Assembly (NCBI RefSeq): GCF_015831345.1
Contig: NZ_JADWYS010000001.1
Coordinates: forward strand, 2,446,618-2,510,617
Length of the DNA: 64,000 nucleotides
From: Caenimonas aquaedulcis
GTDB taxonomy: Bacteria > Pseudomonadota > Gammaproteobacteria > Burkholderiales > Burkholderiaceae_C
Direction: 5' to 3'
Below the pieces are notes generated by a model. The model worked only from the letters and a program-made list of their open reading frames with translations. It searched no databases and was not told the origin of the DNA. Made by a program: the position numbers and the translations under genes. This document shows, piece by piece, positions 21,229 through 34,260 of the stretch. The number at the start of each line of letters is the position of its first letter. Positions within the stretch are counted from its first letter, which is position 1.

Positions 21229-21564
21229 TTACGCGGCCTCCCCTGCGAGGTTCAGCTCTTGACCGGGCTTGAGCGTCACGTAGGCCTTGCGAACGTTGTC
21301 GCGGCGGCCCACCGAGCGGCCGAAGCGCTTGGTCTTGCCCTTGGTATTGACCACCGAAACACCCTTGACCTCGACCTTGAACATCAGTTCGACAGCCGCC
21401 TTGATCTCGGGCTTGGTGGCATCTTGCAGCACCTTGAAGGTGACGGCGTTGGTCTTGTCGGCGACGTGCGTGGCCTTTTCGGACACGATCGGGGCCACCA
21501 GGACCTGCATCAGCCGGCCTTCGTCGAAGCTGCGCTGTGCGGGAGTGGGATTGACGCGGCTCAT
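21229..21564 (-). CDS. rplW: 50S ribosomal protein L23
   Basis: L23 forms the docking site for trigger factor and SRP at the tunnel exit. The 111-residue product starts [20 protein letters not shown], a slightly longer N-terminus than the usual MNxxRLMQVL. The core [17 protein letters not shown] and [20 protein letters not shown] are present. Its ATG overlaps the rplD TGA (ATGA), which supports the long form; a start at the internal Met19 is the alternative. Confidence 0.96.
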   Translation of the reverse strand: MSRVNPTPAQRSFDEGRLMQVLVAPIVSEKATHVADKTNAVTFKVLQDATKPEIKAAVELMFKVEVKGVSVVNTKGKTKRFGRSVGRRDNVRKAYVTLKPGQELNLAGEAA

Positions 21565-22181
21565 GCGAACATCTCCTTGAGCTTGTCGATGGCGCCCTTG
21601 GTGACGAGCACCTTCTTGTAGTGCACCAGCGACAGCGGATCGGCGAAACGCGGCTCGACGACGAGCACGTTCACCAGGTTGCGCGAGGCGAGGTAGAGGT
21701 TCTCGTCGACTTCCTCGGCGATCACCAGGACGGAGTCCAGGTTCATGGCCTTGAAGCGCGCGGCGAGTTGCTTGGTCTTGGGCGAGTCCACCTTGATCGA
21801 ATCAACCACAGCGAGGCGGCCTTCGCGGGCCAGCTGCGAGAAGATGGCGGCCATGCCGGCGCGGTACATCTTCTTGTTGATCTTCTGGGTGAAATTCTCT
21901 TCCGGGCTGTTCGGGAAAATCCGGCCGCCTCCGCGCCACAGCGGCGAGGACGTCATACCGGCACGGGCGCGGCCCGTTCCCTTTTGCTTGAACGGCTTCT
22001 TGGTCGAGTGATTGACCTGCTGGCGGTCCTTCTGGGCGCGCGTGCCTTGACGGGCATTGGCCTGGAAGGCGACGACGATCTGGTGGACCAGGTCTTCGTT
22101 GTATTCACGGCCGAACACGGTCTCGGGCGCGTCGTACTTCGACGAGGCCTGGCCTTGTTCGTTCAGGAGTTCGAGTTGCAT
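21561..22181 (-). CDS. rplD: 50S ribosomal protein L4
   Basis: 206-residue L4, an exit-tunnel protein that in E. coli also represses its own operon by binding the S10 leader. It carries [45 protein letters not shown], split over the tunnel loop, and a C-terminal [13 protein letters not shown]. The ATG overlaps the rplC stop (TAATG) and the stop overlaps the rplW start. If L4 feedback exists here, its target would be the leader before rplC. Confidence 0.98.
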   Translation of the reverse strand: MQLELLNEQGQASSKYDAPETVFGREYNEDLVHQIVVAFQANARQGTRAQKDRQQVNHSTKKPFKQKGTGRARAGMTSSPLWRGGGRIFPNSPEENFTQKINKKMYRAGMAAIFSQLAREGRLAVVDSIKVDSPKTKQLAARFKAMNLDSVLVIAEEVDENLYLASRNLVNVLVVEPRFADPLSLVHYKKVLVTKGAIDKLKEMFA

Positions 22182-22861
22182 TACTTGGCTCCCTTCTCAG
22201 CCGAAGGCTTGGCCTTGACGGCGGGTCGGACGGTGACGAAACCACCCTTGGAGCCCGGGATCGCACCCTTGACCAGCAGCAGGCCGCGGGCTTCATCGAT
22301 ACGGATCACGTCCAGGTTCTGGGTCGTGACGGTGTCGTCGCCCAGGTGGCCGGTCATTCGCTTGCCGGGGAACACGCGGCCGGGATCCTGCGCCATGCCG
22401 ATCGAGCCGGGCACGTTGTGCGAACGGCTATTGCCGTGCGACGCGCGCTGCGAGGACATGTGGTGGCGCTTGATCGTGCCGGCGTAGCCCTTGCCGATGG
22501 TCGTGCCCTGCACGTCCACCTTCTGGCCGACCGTGAAGACCTCGGCGGCGGGCACCGTGGCGCCTGCGGCGTACTTGCCTGCAGTGTCGGCGGTCACGCG
22601 GAATTCCTGGATGATTTCACCGGCTTCGACACCGGCCTTGGCCAGGTGGCCGGCGGCGGGCTTGATGACGCGCGATGCGCGGCGGGTGCCGAACGTGACC
22701 TGCAGGGCCACGTAGCCGTCGTTCTCTTCGGTCTTGACCTGGGTCACGCGGTTGTTCGACACATCGATCACCGTGACAGGAACTGCATCCCCGTCATCGG
22801 TGAACAGGCGCATCATGCCCACCTTGCGGCCCAGCAATCCGAGGGATTTGCTAAGACTCAT
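22181..22861 (-). CDS. rplC: 50S ribosomal protein L3
   Basis: 226-residue L3, an early assembly protein reaching the peptidyl-transferase centre. ATG 22861 gives [20 protein letters not shown]. The long loop with [33 protein letters not shown] is intact, including the glutamine methylated by PrmB in relatives. A 214-base gap with its own promoter separates it from rpsJ. The open frame upstream of 22861 is leader, not protein. Confidence 0.97.
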   Translation of the reverse strand: MSLSKSLGLLGRKVGMMRLFTDDGDAVPVTVIDVSNNRVTQVKTEENDGYVALQVTFGTRRASRVIKPAAGHLAKAGVEAGEIIQEFRVTADTAGKYAAGATVPAAEVFTVGQKVDVQGTTIGKGYAGTIKRHHMSSQRASHGNSRSHNVPGSIGMAQDPGRVFPGKRMTGHLGDDTVTTQNLDVIRIDEARGLLLVKGAIPGSKGGFVTVRPAVKAKPSAEKGAK

Positions 22862-22955
22862 GTTGTTGCTCCGTAACTCTCGCCGCAGCCGCTTCAATTG
22901 GCTTCTGCGTTTGCCGCCGTGTCGCCACGGCGCCTGCGAAAGAAGGTTGATAAAA

Positions 22956-22976
22956 CTTCGCCCAATAAAGGCGAAG
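22956..22976 (-). other. Leader stem-loop upstream of rplC
   Basis: CTTCGCC and GGCGAAG form a perfect seven-base stem with a seven-base loop, between the -10 hexamer and the rplC start. In E. coli the S10 leader is the site of L4 control; a similar role here is inference only. Confidence 0.5.
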
Positions 22977-22982
22977 CCGCAA

Positions 22983-23012
22983 ATTATAGCCCGCCCCCGG
23001 CATTTCTGCCAA
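22983..23012 (-). promoter_or_regulatory. Promoter of the rplC-rpsQ operon, inside a hairpin
   Basis: On minus, TTGGCA, 18 bases, TATAAT: a near-consensus sigma-70 promoter. The -35 and the spacer form a 14-base-pair inverted repeat with a GAAA loop (22989-23020). It lies 122 bases upstream of the rplC start and 63 bases after the rpsJ stop. It divides rpsJ from the rest of the S10 genes. Confidence 0.8.
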
Positions 23013-23075
23013 GGGCGGGCCCCAAAGCTTCTTATTGTTGTGCTGGGCGCAAGGGCCTTGGGCCCCGCCAACCCG

Positions 23076-23390
23076 TTACTGCAACTTGATCTCGACGTCC
23101 ACGCCAGCCGGCAGATCCAGCTTCATCAGCGCGTCGACTGTCTTGTCCGTGGGGTCCACGATGTCCATCAGGCGCTGGTGCGTCCGGATTTCGAACTGGT
23201 CACGGCTCGACTTGTTCACGTGCGGCGAGCGCAGGATGTCGAAGCGCTTCATACGCGTCGGCAGGGGCACGGGGCCCTTGACGATGGCGCCGGTGCGCTT
23301 GGCGGTGTCGACGATCTCGGCGGCGGACTGGTCGATCAACTTGTAATCGAACGCCTTGAGGCGAATGCGGATCTTTTGTTGGGCAGCCAT
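23076..23390 (-). CDS. rpsJ: 30S ribosomal protein S10
   Basis: S10 (NusE) of the 30S head, also a subunit of antitermination complexes. The 104-residue product carries [30 protein letters not shown] in its first half. [32 protein letters not shown] follows. It lies only four bases after tuf and so belongs to the str transcript. The remaining S10-operon genes have a promoter of their own downstream. Confidence 0.98.
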   Translation of the reverse strand: MAAQQKIRIRLKAFDYKLIDQSAAEIVDTAKRTGAIVKGPVPLPTRMKRFDILRSPHVNKSSRDQFEIRTHQRLMDIVDPTDKTVDALMKLDLPAGVDVEIKLQ

Positions 23391-23394
23391 TCGA

Positions 23395-24585
<1,191 letters not shown>

Positions 24586-24698
24586 TTCAATTCTCCAAAG
24601 AGCATGCCCGTGTCGGGTTTAACGTCTGCACTGTGTTGCTGATTCCCCCGCCACGGGCAACGGGGGGCACACGGTCGCAGACAAGGATGAAGGAGTTG

Positions 24699-24721
24699 AC
24701 AAGGCAGCTTCGCCGCCTTGT
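24699..24721 (-). other. Stem-loop between fusA and tuf
   Basis: On the sense (minus) RNA, ACAAGGCGGC pairs with GCTGCCTTGT over a GAA loop. The one imperfect position is G-U on minus but A-C on plus, so the sense RNA is the folded form. There is no T-run after it in the sense direction, so it is more likely a processing or stability element than a terminator. Confidence 0.5.
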
Positions 24722-24729
24722 TCTTCTTT

Positions 24730-26832
<2,103 letters not shown>

Positions 26833-26857
26833 GGTGATCTTTCGTTAAAAGGGGACA

Positions 26858-26876
26858 GGCCCGCTCAAGGCGGGCC
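26858..26876 (-). other. Stem-loop between rpsG and fusA
   Basis: GGCCCGC and GCGGGCC form a perfect seven-base stem with a five-base loop. TGTCCCCTTTTAACG follows on the minus strand. The short T-run makes it at most a weak attenuator within the str operon. Confidence 0.4.
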
Positions 26877-26899
26877 CGCACTCCAGATGGGGACGGTTC

Positions 26900-27373
26900 T
26901 TAGAAGCGGAAGTGGCTGAAGGCCTTGTTGGCCTCTGCCATGCGGTGCACTTCGTCGCGCTTCTTCATGGCGCCGCCACGGCCTTCCGTGGCTTCCATGA
27001 GTTCGTTGGCCAGGCGCATCGCCATGGACTTTTCGCCGCGCTTCTTGGCGGCTTCCTTCAGCCAGCGCATGGACAGCGCCAGGCGACGGACCGGGCGCAC
27101 TTCGACGGGCACCTGGTAGTTCGCGCCACCGACGCGGCGGGACTTCACCTCGACCATGGGCTTGACGTTGTTGATCGCCATGGTGAAGGCTTCGACCGGG
27201 TCCTTGCCCGGGTTCTTCTTCTCGATCTGCTCGAGCGCGCCGTAGACGATGCGCTCGGCGATCGCCTTCTTGCCGCCTTGCATGATGACGTTCATGAACT
27301 TGGCGAGCTCGACATTGCCGTACTTGGGATCCGGCAGGATTTCACGTTTAGGGACTTCGCGACGACGTGGCAT
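26900..27373 (-). CDS. rpsG: 30S ribosomal protein S7
   Basis: 157-residue S7, which nucleates the 30S head and in E. coli represses str operon translation. It starts [19 protein letters not shown] and carries [29 protein letters not shown] and [27 protein letters not shown] structured 161-base gap precedes it, in the place where S7 acts in E. coli. Confidence 0.98.
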   Translation of the reverse strand: MPRRREVPKREILPDPKYGNVELAKFMNVIMQGGKKAIAERIVYGALEQIEKKNPGKDPVEAFTMAINNVKPMVEVKSRRVGGANYQVPVEVRPVRRLALSMRWLKEAAKKRGEKSMAMRLANELMEATEGRGGAMKKRDEVHRMAEANKAFSHFRF

Positions 27374-27534
27374 GTTTTCACCTCTTAACTTGCTTCAGCT
27401 GGCTGTTCCCTTTCGGGGGCCTTGAGGCCATCAGGCTCTCGCTTACTCGACCCACGCGGGACATTCCGCGCTTCGGGTCACTACGCTGACTCAGCCTGCC
27501 AGGGCCCAGGCAGCACCGACAAACTACGAAACTC
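27374..27534 (-). promoter_or_regulatory. Structured rpsL-rpsG intercistronic region (possible S7 site)
   Basis: The gap holds a two-part stem at 27449-27479 (GACCC/GGGTC outside, CGCGG/CCGCG inside). It also holds a second G/C-rich arm pair near TGCCTGGGCCCTGGCA. In E. coli S7 binds the rpsL-rpsG junction to couple and repress translation. The position and folding fit, but similarity to the E. coli site was not shown. Confidence 0.4.
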
Positions 27535-27912
27535 TCAAGCCTTCTTCGGGCGCTTGGCGCCGTACTTGGAGCGGGACTGCTTGCGGTCTTTCACGCCCTG
27601 CAGGTCCAGCGAACCGCGCACGATGTGGTAACGCACACCGGGCAGGTCCTTCACGCGGCCGCCGCGCACGAGCACGACCGAGTGCTCCTGCAGGTTGTGG
27701 CCTTCACCGCCGATGTAGGAAATGACTTCGAAGCCATTGGTCAGGCGGACCTTGGCGACTTTACGAAGTGCCGAGTTCGGCTTCTTCGGCGTCGTGGTGT
27801 ACACGCGAGTGCACACGCCCCGGCGCTGGGGGCTGTTCTGCATCGCGGGGCTCTTCGAGTTGGTCTTTTCGACCTCCCGCCCCTGACGCACGAGTTGATT
27901 GATGGTTGGCAT
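27535..27912 (-). CDS. rpsL: 30S ribosomal protein S12
   Basis: 125-residue S12 of the decoding centre. It carries [39 protein letters not shown] (streptomycin lysine in [12 protein letters not shown]), [20 protein letters not shown] and a basic C-terminus. The lysines linked to streptomycin resistance (positions 43 and 88 in E. coli) look wild type: TPKKPNS and [13 protein letters not shown]. First gene of the str operon. Confidence 0.98.
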   Translation of the reverse strand: MPTINQLVRQGREVEKTNSKSPAMQNSPQRRGVCTRVYTTTPKKPNSALRKVAKVRLTNGFEVISYIGGEGHNLQEHSVVLVRGGRVKDLPGVRYHIVRGSLDLQGVKDRKQSRSKYGAKRPKKA

Positions 27913-28002
27913 TGAACGTCCCTAAACGTCGTGAAACTGATCGCCGCGGATGCGGCAGAAAATGAGAAAACCTCTCCCACCCCAAATGCGGGAAAGCCCT
28001 CG

Positions 28003-28031
28003 AGTATATCCCGGCCGACGGAAATGCTCAA
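28003..28031 (-). promoter_or_regulatory. Promoter of the str operon
   Basis: TTGAGC, 17 bases, TATACT on the minus strand, with the -10 ending 91 bases before the rpsL start. The match to sigma-70 is good and the spacing optimal. Confidence 0.75.
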
Positions 28032-28102
28032 TGACCGCTCGGCCACTGCTGCAGCGCCCGGCACGCAGTGAAGTAAAAAGCAGTACTAAATTCGGCTAAT
28101 GC

Positions 28103-29260
28103 TCACTTGATCCAAAGACGCATCGCATCCCAGGCCCGGCGCAGGACACCCGCCTGCTCCACCGACTCGAGCGCCACCAGCGGCAGGTCCAGCAATGGCT
28201 GGTCGCCGGCAAAAACCTTCAGGGTTCCGACCTGCTGGCCTTTGGTCAGCGGTGCGATCAGCGGATCCGGCCGCGCCACCTGGGTCTTGATGCGTGCGGC
28301 AGTGCCTGCCGGGACCGCCACCACCACCGGCTCCTGGCGTCCGAGCTTCGCCGTCTTTTCCACGCCCTTCCAGACGTCCGGCGTCGCCACGGCCTGGTTC
28401 GCATCGAACAGCTTCACGGCTTCGAATGCCGTGTAGCCCCAGTTGAGCAGCTTCTGGGCCTCGTTCGCCCGCGCATTCTCGCTGGACGTGCCCAGGACGA
28501 TCGTGAGCAGTCGCCGGGAGCCCAGGTTGGGGAAATCGCGCTTCGCCGTGGCGATGAGACAGTAGCCGGCCGCATCGGTGTGGCCGGTCTTCAGGCCGTC
28601 GACCGTGGGGTCCCGAAACAGGAGCAGGTTGCGATTCGTATCGTTGGAGGTTGGCGTGCCCTCGTACCGGTATTTCTTGATCGCGTAATAGTGCAGGTAC
28701 TGGGGGAATTCGCGCATCAGCCGCGTGGAGAGAACCGACAGGTCGCGCGCGGTCGTCAGGTGGCCGGGTTCCGGCAGCCCTTCCGGGTTCTTGTACACCG
28801 TGGATTTCATCCCCAGTGCCTTGGCCTGCTCGTTCATGAGCTGGACGAAGCGTTCGGCCGTGCCTCCGACCGCTTCGGCCAGCGCCATCGTGGCGTCATT
28901 GCCCGACTGCACGATCATCCCCTTGATCAGGTCGTCCACCGGCACCTTCATCTTCGGGTCGATGAACATGCGCGACCCCGGCATCTTCCAGGCGCGCTCG
29001 CTGACCGGCAAGGCCTGCTGCAGGTCGATCTTCTTCGCGCGCAGGGCATCGAACACCAGGTACTGCGTCATCAGCTTGGTGAGCGAAGCCGGTTCCACCT
29101 GCATGTCCGGGTCACGGGCCGCCAAGATCTGGTTGGCGGTCACGTCGAGCAGCAGGTAGCTGCGGGCGGCGATTTCCGGGGGCTGGGGCGCCTGCGCCGA
29201 GGCGGCCAGGCAGAAGAAGGCGAGAAGAGGCGCGGCAAACGCGCGCAGCAAGTTGTTCAT
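28103..29260 (-). CDS. dacA: D-alanyl-D-alanine carboxypeptidase (PBP5/6 type)
   Basis: Trims the terminal D-Ala from peptidoglycan stem peptides. From ATG 29260 the 385-residue product has a signal peptide (MNNLLRAFAAPLLAFFCLAASAQA) and the SxxK motif in EPASLTKLMTQYL. SxN is in IVQSGNDATMALAEA and KTG in VDGLKTGHTDAAGYC. A beta-rich C-terminal domain ends in an amphipathic helix (RRAWDAMRLWIK) that anchors it to the membrane. It is likely in one transcript with the downstream-oriented hydrolase and ferredoxin genes read from 30247. Confidence 0.96.
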   Translation of the reverse strand: MNNLLRAFAAPLLAFFCLAASAQAPQPPEIAARSYLLLDVTANQILAARDPDMQVEPASLTKLMTQYLVFDALRAKKIDLQQALPVSERAWKMPGSRMFIDPKMKVPVDDLIKGMIVQSGNDATMALAEAVGGTAERFVQLMNEQAKALGMKSTVYKNPEGLPEPGHLTTARDLSVLSTRLMREFPQYLHYYAIKKYRYEGTPTSNDTNRNLLLFRDPTVDGLKTGHTDAAGYCLIATAKRDFPNLGSRRLLTIVLGTSSENARANEAQKLLNWGYTAFEAVKLFDANQAVATPDVWKGVEKTAKLGRQEPVVVAVPAGTAARIKTQVARPDPLIAPLTKGQQVGTLKVFAGDQPLLDLPLVALESVEQAGVLRRAWDAMRLWIK

Positions 29261-29271
29261 GGGGAGGTAAA

Positions 29272-29901
29272 TCAGGAACGAAGGTGCCTCAGCACCAGGC
29301 TTTTCAGGAGGGGCAATTGTCCGTGAAAGAAATGCTCGCCCCCCGGCACCACCGTAACCGGAAGTGACTGTGGTCGCGCCCAATCCATCACCGCCGCCAG
29401 CGGGACCGTGTCGTCCACCTCTCCGTGAACCACCAGAGCGCGGTCATGTGCCTCGGATGGCAGAGGCGGCACCTGGAATCGCGAGGCCGCGGTTCCGACG
29501 AGCACGACTTTTTCCACCGGCCAGGAAGGCCACAGCGACTCGATGGCGCGCACGGCCACGTAAGAGCCAAAGGAGAAGCCAGCCAGCGCCAGGGGGCCTT
29601 GCGCAGCCTGGGCCGAAATGAAATCCAGCAGGTCCTGTGTTTCTCCCACGCCGTCATCGTGCACGCCCTCGCTCGCCCCGACGCCACGGAAGTTGAAGCG
29701 CAGCGCGACCCAACCCGATTGCACGAACGCGCGCGCGATCGTCTGCACGACCTTGTTTTCCATCGTGCCGCCGAAGAGGGGATGCGGATGCGCGATCACC
29801 GCAGTGCCCTTTGGCGGAGCGTCCGACAACGGCTCGTCGCGCAAGGCTTCGATGGCCCCCACGGCCCCGTCCATGGTGAAGCGCTGTGTGCGCGAATTCA
29901 T
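29272..29901 (-). CDS. Alpha/beta hydrolase
   Basis: 209-residue serine hydrolase. It has HPHPLFGGTMENKVV near the start, the nucleophile elbow GFSFGSYVA, an acidic residue in GEVDDTVPL and the catalytic His in PGGEHFFHG. The HPHPxxGG opening is shared with a conserved group of small bacterial hydrolases whose substrates are unknown. It lies 11 bases upstream of dacA and four bases after the ferredoxin gene. Confidence 0.88.
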   Translation of the reverse strand: MNSRTQRFTMDGAVGAIEALRDEPLSDAPPKGTAVIAHPHPLFGGTMENKVVQTIARAFVQSGWVALRFNFRGVGASEGVHDDGVGETQDLLDFISAQAAQGPLALAGFSFGSYVAVRAIESLWPSWPVEKVVLVGTAASRFQVPPLPSEAHDRALVVHGEVDDTVPLAAVMDWARPQSLPVTVVPGGEHFFHGQLPLLKSLVLRHLRS

Positions 29902-29905
29902 CGGC

Positions 29906-30247
29906 TCACCGCCCGAGGTGGGGCGGCGTCAGCAGGCGCTCGACCACACGGCCGTTCTTAAGGTGCGACTCCACGATCTCGTCGATGTCGTTCTTGTCCA
30001 CGTAGGAATACCAGACCGCCTCCGGATAGATCACGGCCACGGGTCCGGCGGCGCAGCGGTCGAGGCAGCCGGCCTTGTTCACCCGAACTTTGCCCGGCCC
30101 CGAGAGGCCCTGCGATTTCACGCGCGACTTGCAATGATCGAAGGCTTCCTGCGCGTTGTGGTCGGCGCAGCAGGCTTCGCCGTTCTCACGCTTGTTCAGG
30201 CAGAAAAAGATGTGCCGCTCGTAGTACGAGGAGTTCGGTTGCGTCAT
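29906..30247 (-). CDS. Thioredoxin-like [2Fe-2S] ferredoxin
   Basis: 113-residue protein with a thioredoxin-like [2Fe-2S] fold. The cysteines lie in FFCLNKRENGEACC (first ligand region) and VNKAGCLDRCAAGPV (second pair), the pattern of Azotobacter FdI-type shethna/NuoE-like ferredoxins. It starts MTQPNSSYYERHIFFCLN. The partner is unknown. Its ATG overlaps the VanZ stop by four bases, and it is followed four bases later by the hydrolase. Confidence 0.9.
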   Translation of the reverse strand: MTQPNSSYYERHIFFCLNKRENGEACCADHNAQEAFDHCKSRVKSQGLSGPGKVRVNKAGCLDRCAAGPVAVIYPEAVWYSYVDKNDIDEIVESHLKNGRVVERLLTPPHLGR

Positions 30248-31371
30248 GCACCGATTCTATTTTGCGGCTCCGCGCGCGAGACGCGCACGAGCACATAAAC
30301 CAGCGCGGCGTAAGGCCAGAGCCAGCCCAGCCACTGCGCGAGCCCGTTAAAGCGGATGAAGCGTCCCTGCTCCCACGTTTGCAATGTTTGTGCGAAGTAC
30401 GCGCTCGCCGGCGCCTGGTTGAGCAGCGACAGGTGCAGCACGAGCGCAAGGATGACCAGTGCCGCGCAGCCACGCCGCGGAAGCGGCAACGCCATCAACG
30501 CGAGCGCAAAACCGAAGCCCAGGCCGATCTGCACCGGAAGGCTGAGCCAGGCCCAGGCGTGCGACGGGCCCCAGCTGAGCGCGGCCGACAACGCGGTTGC
30601 CAGGATGCCGACGCCGAGCGCGCAGACAGCCAGCGCCGTGCGGCGCATCACGGATCGCATGACGGAAAAGCCCAACAGGCAGGGCACGAGCATGCCCAGT
30701 GCGACGCACAGCAATTCGACGCCCGGAGCGAGCGGCTGCAGCTCGACGTCGCGAACCGGCACCCACTCCAGGAAAGGCGTGTCCATCACCCAGTCGACCA
30801 ACGCCGCTTCGACCCGTTCGAACACCTGCCCGAGGCCCAGGGGTACCGCGGCGGGGAACAGCAGCGCGAACGGCCAAAGCGCGAGCAGAACCAGCCCGCC
30901 ACGCGCGTCATCGACAAACCACCGCCCCCGGACGCGGTCCCAACGGTCGATTCCCCCCGCGAACTCGAGGGCCGCGGCGGCGACGGCGCCCAGCAAGGCG
31001 CCCACGGTGTTGAGCCCGAAATCCACGTTCGACGGCACCCGTGCGGGAAGGTAGGTCTGCAGCGACTCCATGCAGAAGGAGAGCACGGCCGCCGCGGCGG
31101 TCGACACCGTGATCGCCGCCCAGGTGGACACCTGACGGTCGCCGGGGCTGCCCCTGCGCAGGAAGCTCAGTGCCAGCAGGAAACCCAGGGGCACGTAACC
31201 CGAGATGTTGACCGCGATGTCGAAGCCGGTCCAGTATTTGGGCCAGGCCGCCCAGAGGAACTCCCAGGGGGCGATGCCCTGGTCACGCCAGCCCGAAAAC
31301 GGGTAGAGGCTCGCGTAGAACACCAGCGCCACATAGGCTTGCGACAGCGGCCAGGCTGAAGACTTGTGCAT
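30244..31371 (-). CDS. VanZ-like membrane protein
   Basis: 375-residue membrane protein with about nine helices. The N-terminal part (VALVFYASLYPFSGWRDQG, then DIAVNISGYVPLGFLLALSF and VPSNVDFGLNTVGALLGA) is the VanZ domain, including the conserved Asn and Asp-Asn pair. The C-terminal half is a second hydrophobic region not shared with VanZ itself. The family is named after teicoplanin resistance, but most members have no known role. The stop overlaps the ferredoxin start (ATGA). Confidence 0.85.
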   Translation of the reverse strand: MHKSSAWPLSQAYVALVFYASLYPFSGWRDQGIAPWEFLWAAWPKYWTGFDIAVNISGYVPLGFLLALSFLRRGSPGDRQVSTWAAITVSTAAAAVLSFCMESLQTYLPARVPSNVDFGLNTVGALLGAVAAAALEFAGGIDRWDRVRGRWFVDDARGGLVLLALWPFALLFPAAVPLGLGQVFERVEAALVDWVMDTPFLEWVPVRDVELQPLAPGVELLCVALGMLVPCLLGFSVMRSVMRRTALAVCALGVGILATALSAALSWGPSHAWAWLSLPVQIGLGFGFALALMALPLPRRGCAALVILALVLHLSLLNQAPASAYFAQTLQTWEQGRFIRFNGLAQWLGWLWPYAALVYVLVRVSRAEPQNRIGA

Positions 31372-31377
31372 GCGCCG

Positions 31378-31803
31378 TCAGAAAGGCTTCACGACGGCGA
31401 GGATCACCGCCGCCGCGAGAAGCAGAACGGGCGCTTCGTTGAACCAGCGATACCAGACGTGGCCATGACCCGAGCCGGCGGCCAGCCGACGCAGTTGGCC
31501 GGCGCATGCGGCGTGATAGCCCACGGCCAGTGCCACCACCACCATCTTGGCGCCCAGCCAGTCGAATCCCGTACCGCGCGCGATGCCCCAGCCCAGCCAC
31601 AGCCACAAGCCCAGGGCCAGCGCGGGGACCGCGAGCATGGTGGTAAAGCGCAGCAGTTTCCGCGCCATCAGAAGCAAGCGCTCGCGCTCCGCCACCGACT
31701 GGGCCGGAACCATCGCCAGGTTCACGAAGATGCGCGGAAGGTAGAACAAGCCCGCGAACCAGCTCGCGACGAATACGATGTGGAAAGACTTGACCCAGAG
31801 CAT
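31378..31803 (-). CDS. hemJ: Protoporphyrinogen oxidase HemJ (CopD/UPF0093 family)
   Basis: 141-residue membrane protein with four helices. It starts MLWVKSFHIVFVASWFAGLFYLPRIFV, the HemJ signature, with the heme-ligand candidate His8. A conserved lysine lies in DWLGAKMVVVAL. HemJ oxidises protoporphyrinogen IX using a quinone-linked heme. The divergent neighbour hemB supplies an earlier step of the same pathway, which supports the call over copper-resistance CopD. No clear Shine-Dalgarno is seen; a perfect stem (31821-31841) lies just upstream of the start. Confidence 0.9.
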   Translation of the reverse strand: MLWVKSFHIVFVASWFAGLFYLPRIFVNLAMVPAQSVAERERLLLMARKLLRFTTMLAVPALALGLWLWLGWGIARGTGFDWLGAKMVVVALAVGYHAACAGQLRRLAAGSGHGHVWYRWFNEAPVLLLAAAVILAVVKPF

Positions 31804-31820
31804 CGCCCGAGTTTACGGGG

Positions 31821-31841
31821 GCGTCCGCGTGAATCGGACGC
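31821..31841 (-). other. Stem-loop in the hemJ leader
   Basis: GCGTCCG and CGGACGC form a perfect seven-base stem with a seven-base loop, 18 bases before the hemJ ATG. It starts immediately after the T-run of the small-RNA terminator. It may affect access to the hemJ start, which lacks a strong ribosome site. Confidence 0.45.
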
Positions 31842-31842
31842 G

Positions 31843-31943
31843 CAAAAAAAACCCCGGCTCAAAAGCCGGGGTGGCAAGCCTTTTTGCTGTCACACATTAA
31901 GGCACCCGCTCAGGGAGGAAAAGCGGGGAGCGGCAAACCGCCC
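31843..31943 (-). ncRNA. Candidate small RNA or attenuated leader between hemB and hemJ
   Basis: A promoter-like TTGTAT, 17 bases, TAAATT (plus 31950-31978) would start an RNA of about 100 nt. The RNA contains GGCGG/CCGC and CCGCT/AGCGG stems; the second presents the loop TTTCCTCCCTG, complementary to a Shine-Dalgarno. It ends in a nine-base-pair stem (ACCCCGGCT/AGCCGGGGT, 31851-31872) followed by eight T. No protein fits. A trans-acting small RNA, or an attenuator controlling hemJ, would both explain it. A hemB-associated RNA motif has been reported in betaproteobacteria; whether this is the same could not be tested. Confidence 0.6.
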
Positions 31944-33137
<1,194 letters not shown>

Positions 33138-33155
33138 AGCGCGGGCGCGGCACAC

Positions 33156-34256
33156 ATGCACATCGTCGAATTCGCATCCGGCACCCTCCGGTTCCTGGAA
33201 CAGGTTCCCGCCTCGGCCCCATCGAACGGATTCGTCTGGATCTACGTGGAGCGCGAATCGCTGGAAGGCGAGATCGCCGGCCTGCAACGCGCGGCACAGA
33301 CGCTCGGCGGCTCGCCGCTGCTCGACCTGCACGTGAAGGACCTGCTGAACGGTGCGCATCCGTCGCAGTACGACTACACCTCGATCTACGACCTGGTCAT
33401 CTTCCGCCGCCTCGCCACCGAGGCCGAGGTGCTGGCCGAAAACAAGCCCGCGACGATCCCCGCCGACGGGCCGCTCGCGCCCTTCGCGCGCGTGCGCACG
33501 CAGGCGGTAGGCTTCGCCGTGTTCGACCGCCTGCTGATCACCGTGCACCCGGCCGGCTGCTTCGCCGCGAAGACCTTCATCGAACGGTTCCTCAGCGACG
33601 CCGTGCAGGCCGAAGGCCTGAGCGCCGCCGCGCGCAGCCGCCTGCCCACCGGCACCTCGGACCTCATGCTGCGCATGCTGAACCTGATGGTCGACAGTTA
33701 CCTCGACATCCGCAAGGAACTGAGCGGGGGCCTGGACGCGTGGCAGCAGCACCTGCTCGCGCCGAGATCGCGGGCGTCGGACTGGCGCGCGCTCTTGTCC
33801 GCGCGATCGGCGCTGCACACGCTGGAAGACCTCTGCGAAGGCCAGAACGACGCGATGCAGGAATGGCTGGACACGCAGCGCGAGCAACCCGCTCCCTCGA
33901 TGCCGCAGGCCGAGCGCGACGGCCTGCTGGCGCGCGCCCGCGACGTGATGGAGCACATCCAGCGCGTCCTGCACCACGTGCGGCGTATGGAACAGGGTGC
34001 GGAAACCGCCGTCCAGCTGCACTTCTCCGCCCTCGGCCACCGCACCAACGAAATCATGCGCGTCCTCACCGCGCTCACCGCGGTGTTCCTGCCGCTGAAT
34101 TTCATCACCGGCTTCTTCGGCATGAATTTCGAATACCTGCCGCTGATCCACTCCGCCGAGGCGATGTGGATCATGCTGGGCGTGATGGCCTTCGTGGCGC
34201 TCGTCGTCCTGCTGGTCTTCTGGCGCAAGCGCTACATCTCCCGCGTCGGGCGCTGA
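33156..34256 (+). CDS. corA: CorA family divalent cation transporter
   Basis: 366-residue pentameric channel of the CorA/ZntB type. A large cytoplasmic N-terminal domain precedes two C-terminal helices. The first ends in the filter FFGMNFEYLPL (GMN motif) and the second is MWIMLGVMAFVALVVLLVFWRKR. GMN with F after it fits magnesium, cobalt or nickel transport. It starts 18 bases after hemB; co-transcription is possible and could supply magnesium to the Mg-type HemB, but that is inference. Confidence 0.93.
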   Translation: MHIVEFASGTLRFLEQVPASAPSNGFVWIYVERESLEGEIAGLQRAAQTLGGSPLLDLHVKDLLNGAHPSQYDYTSIYDLVIFRRLATEAEVLAENKPATIPADGPLAPFARVRTQAVGFAVFDRLLITVHPAGCFAAKTFIERFLSDAVQAEGLSAAARSRLPTGTSDLMLRMLNLMVDSYLDIRKELSGGLDAWQQHLLAPRSRASDWRALLSARSALHTLEDLCEGQNDAMQEWLDTQREQPAPSMPQAERDGLLARARDVMEHIQRVLHHVRRMEQGAETAVQLHFSALGHRTNEIMRVLTALTAVFLPLNFITGFFGMNFEYLPLIHSAEAMWIMLGVMAFVALVVLLVFWRKRYISRVGR

Positions 34257-34260
34257 CCCG

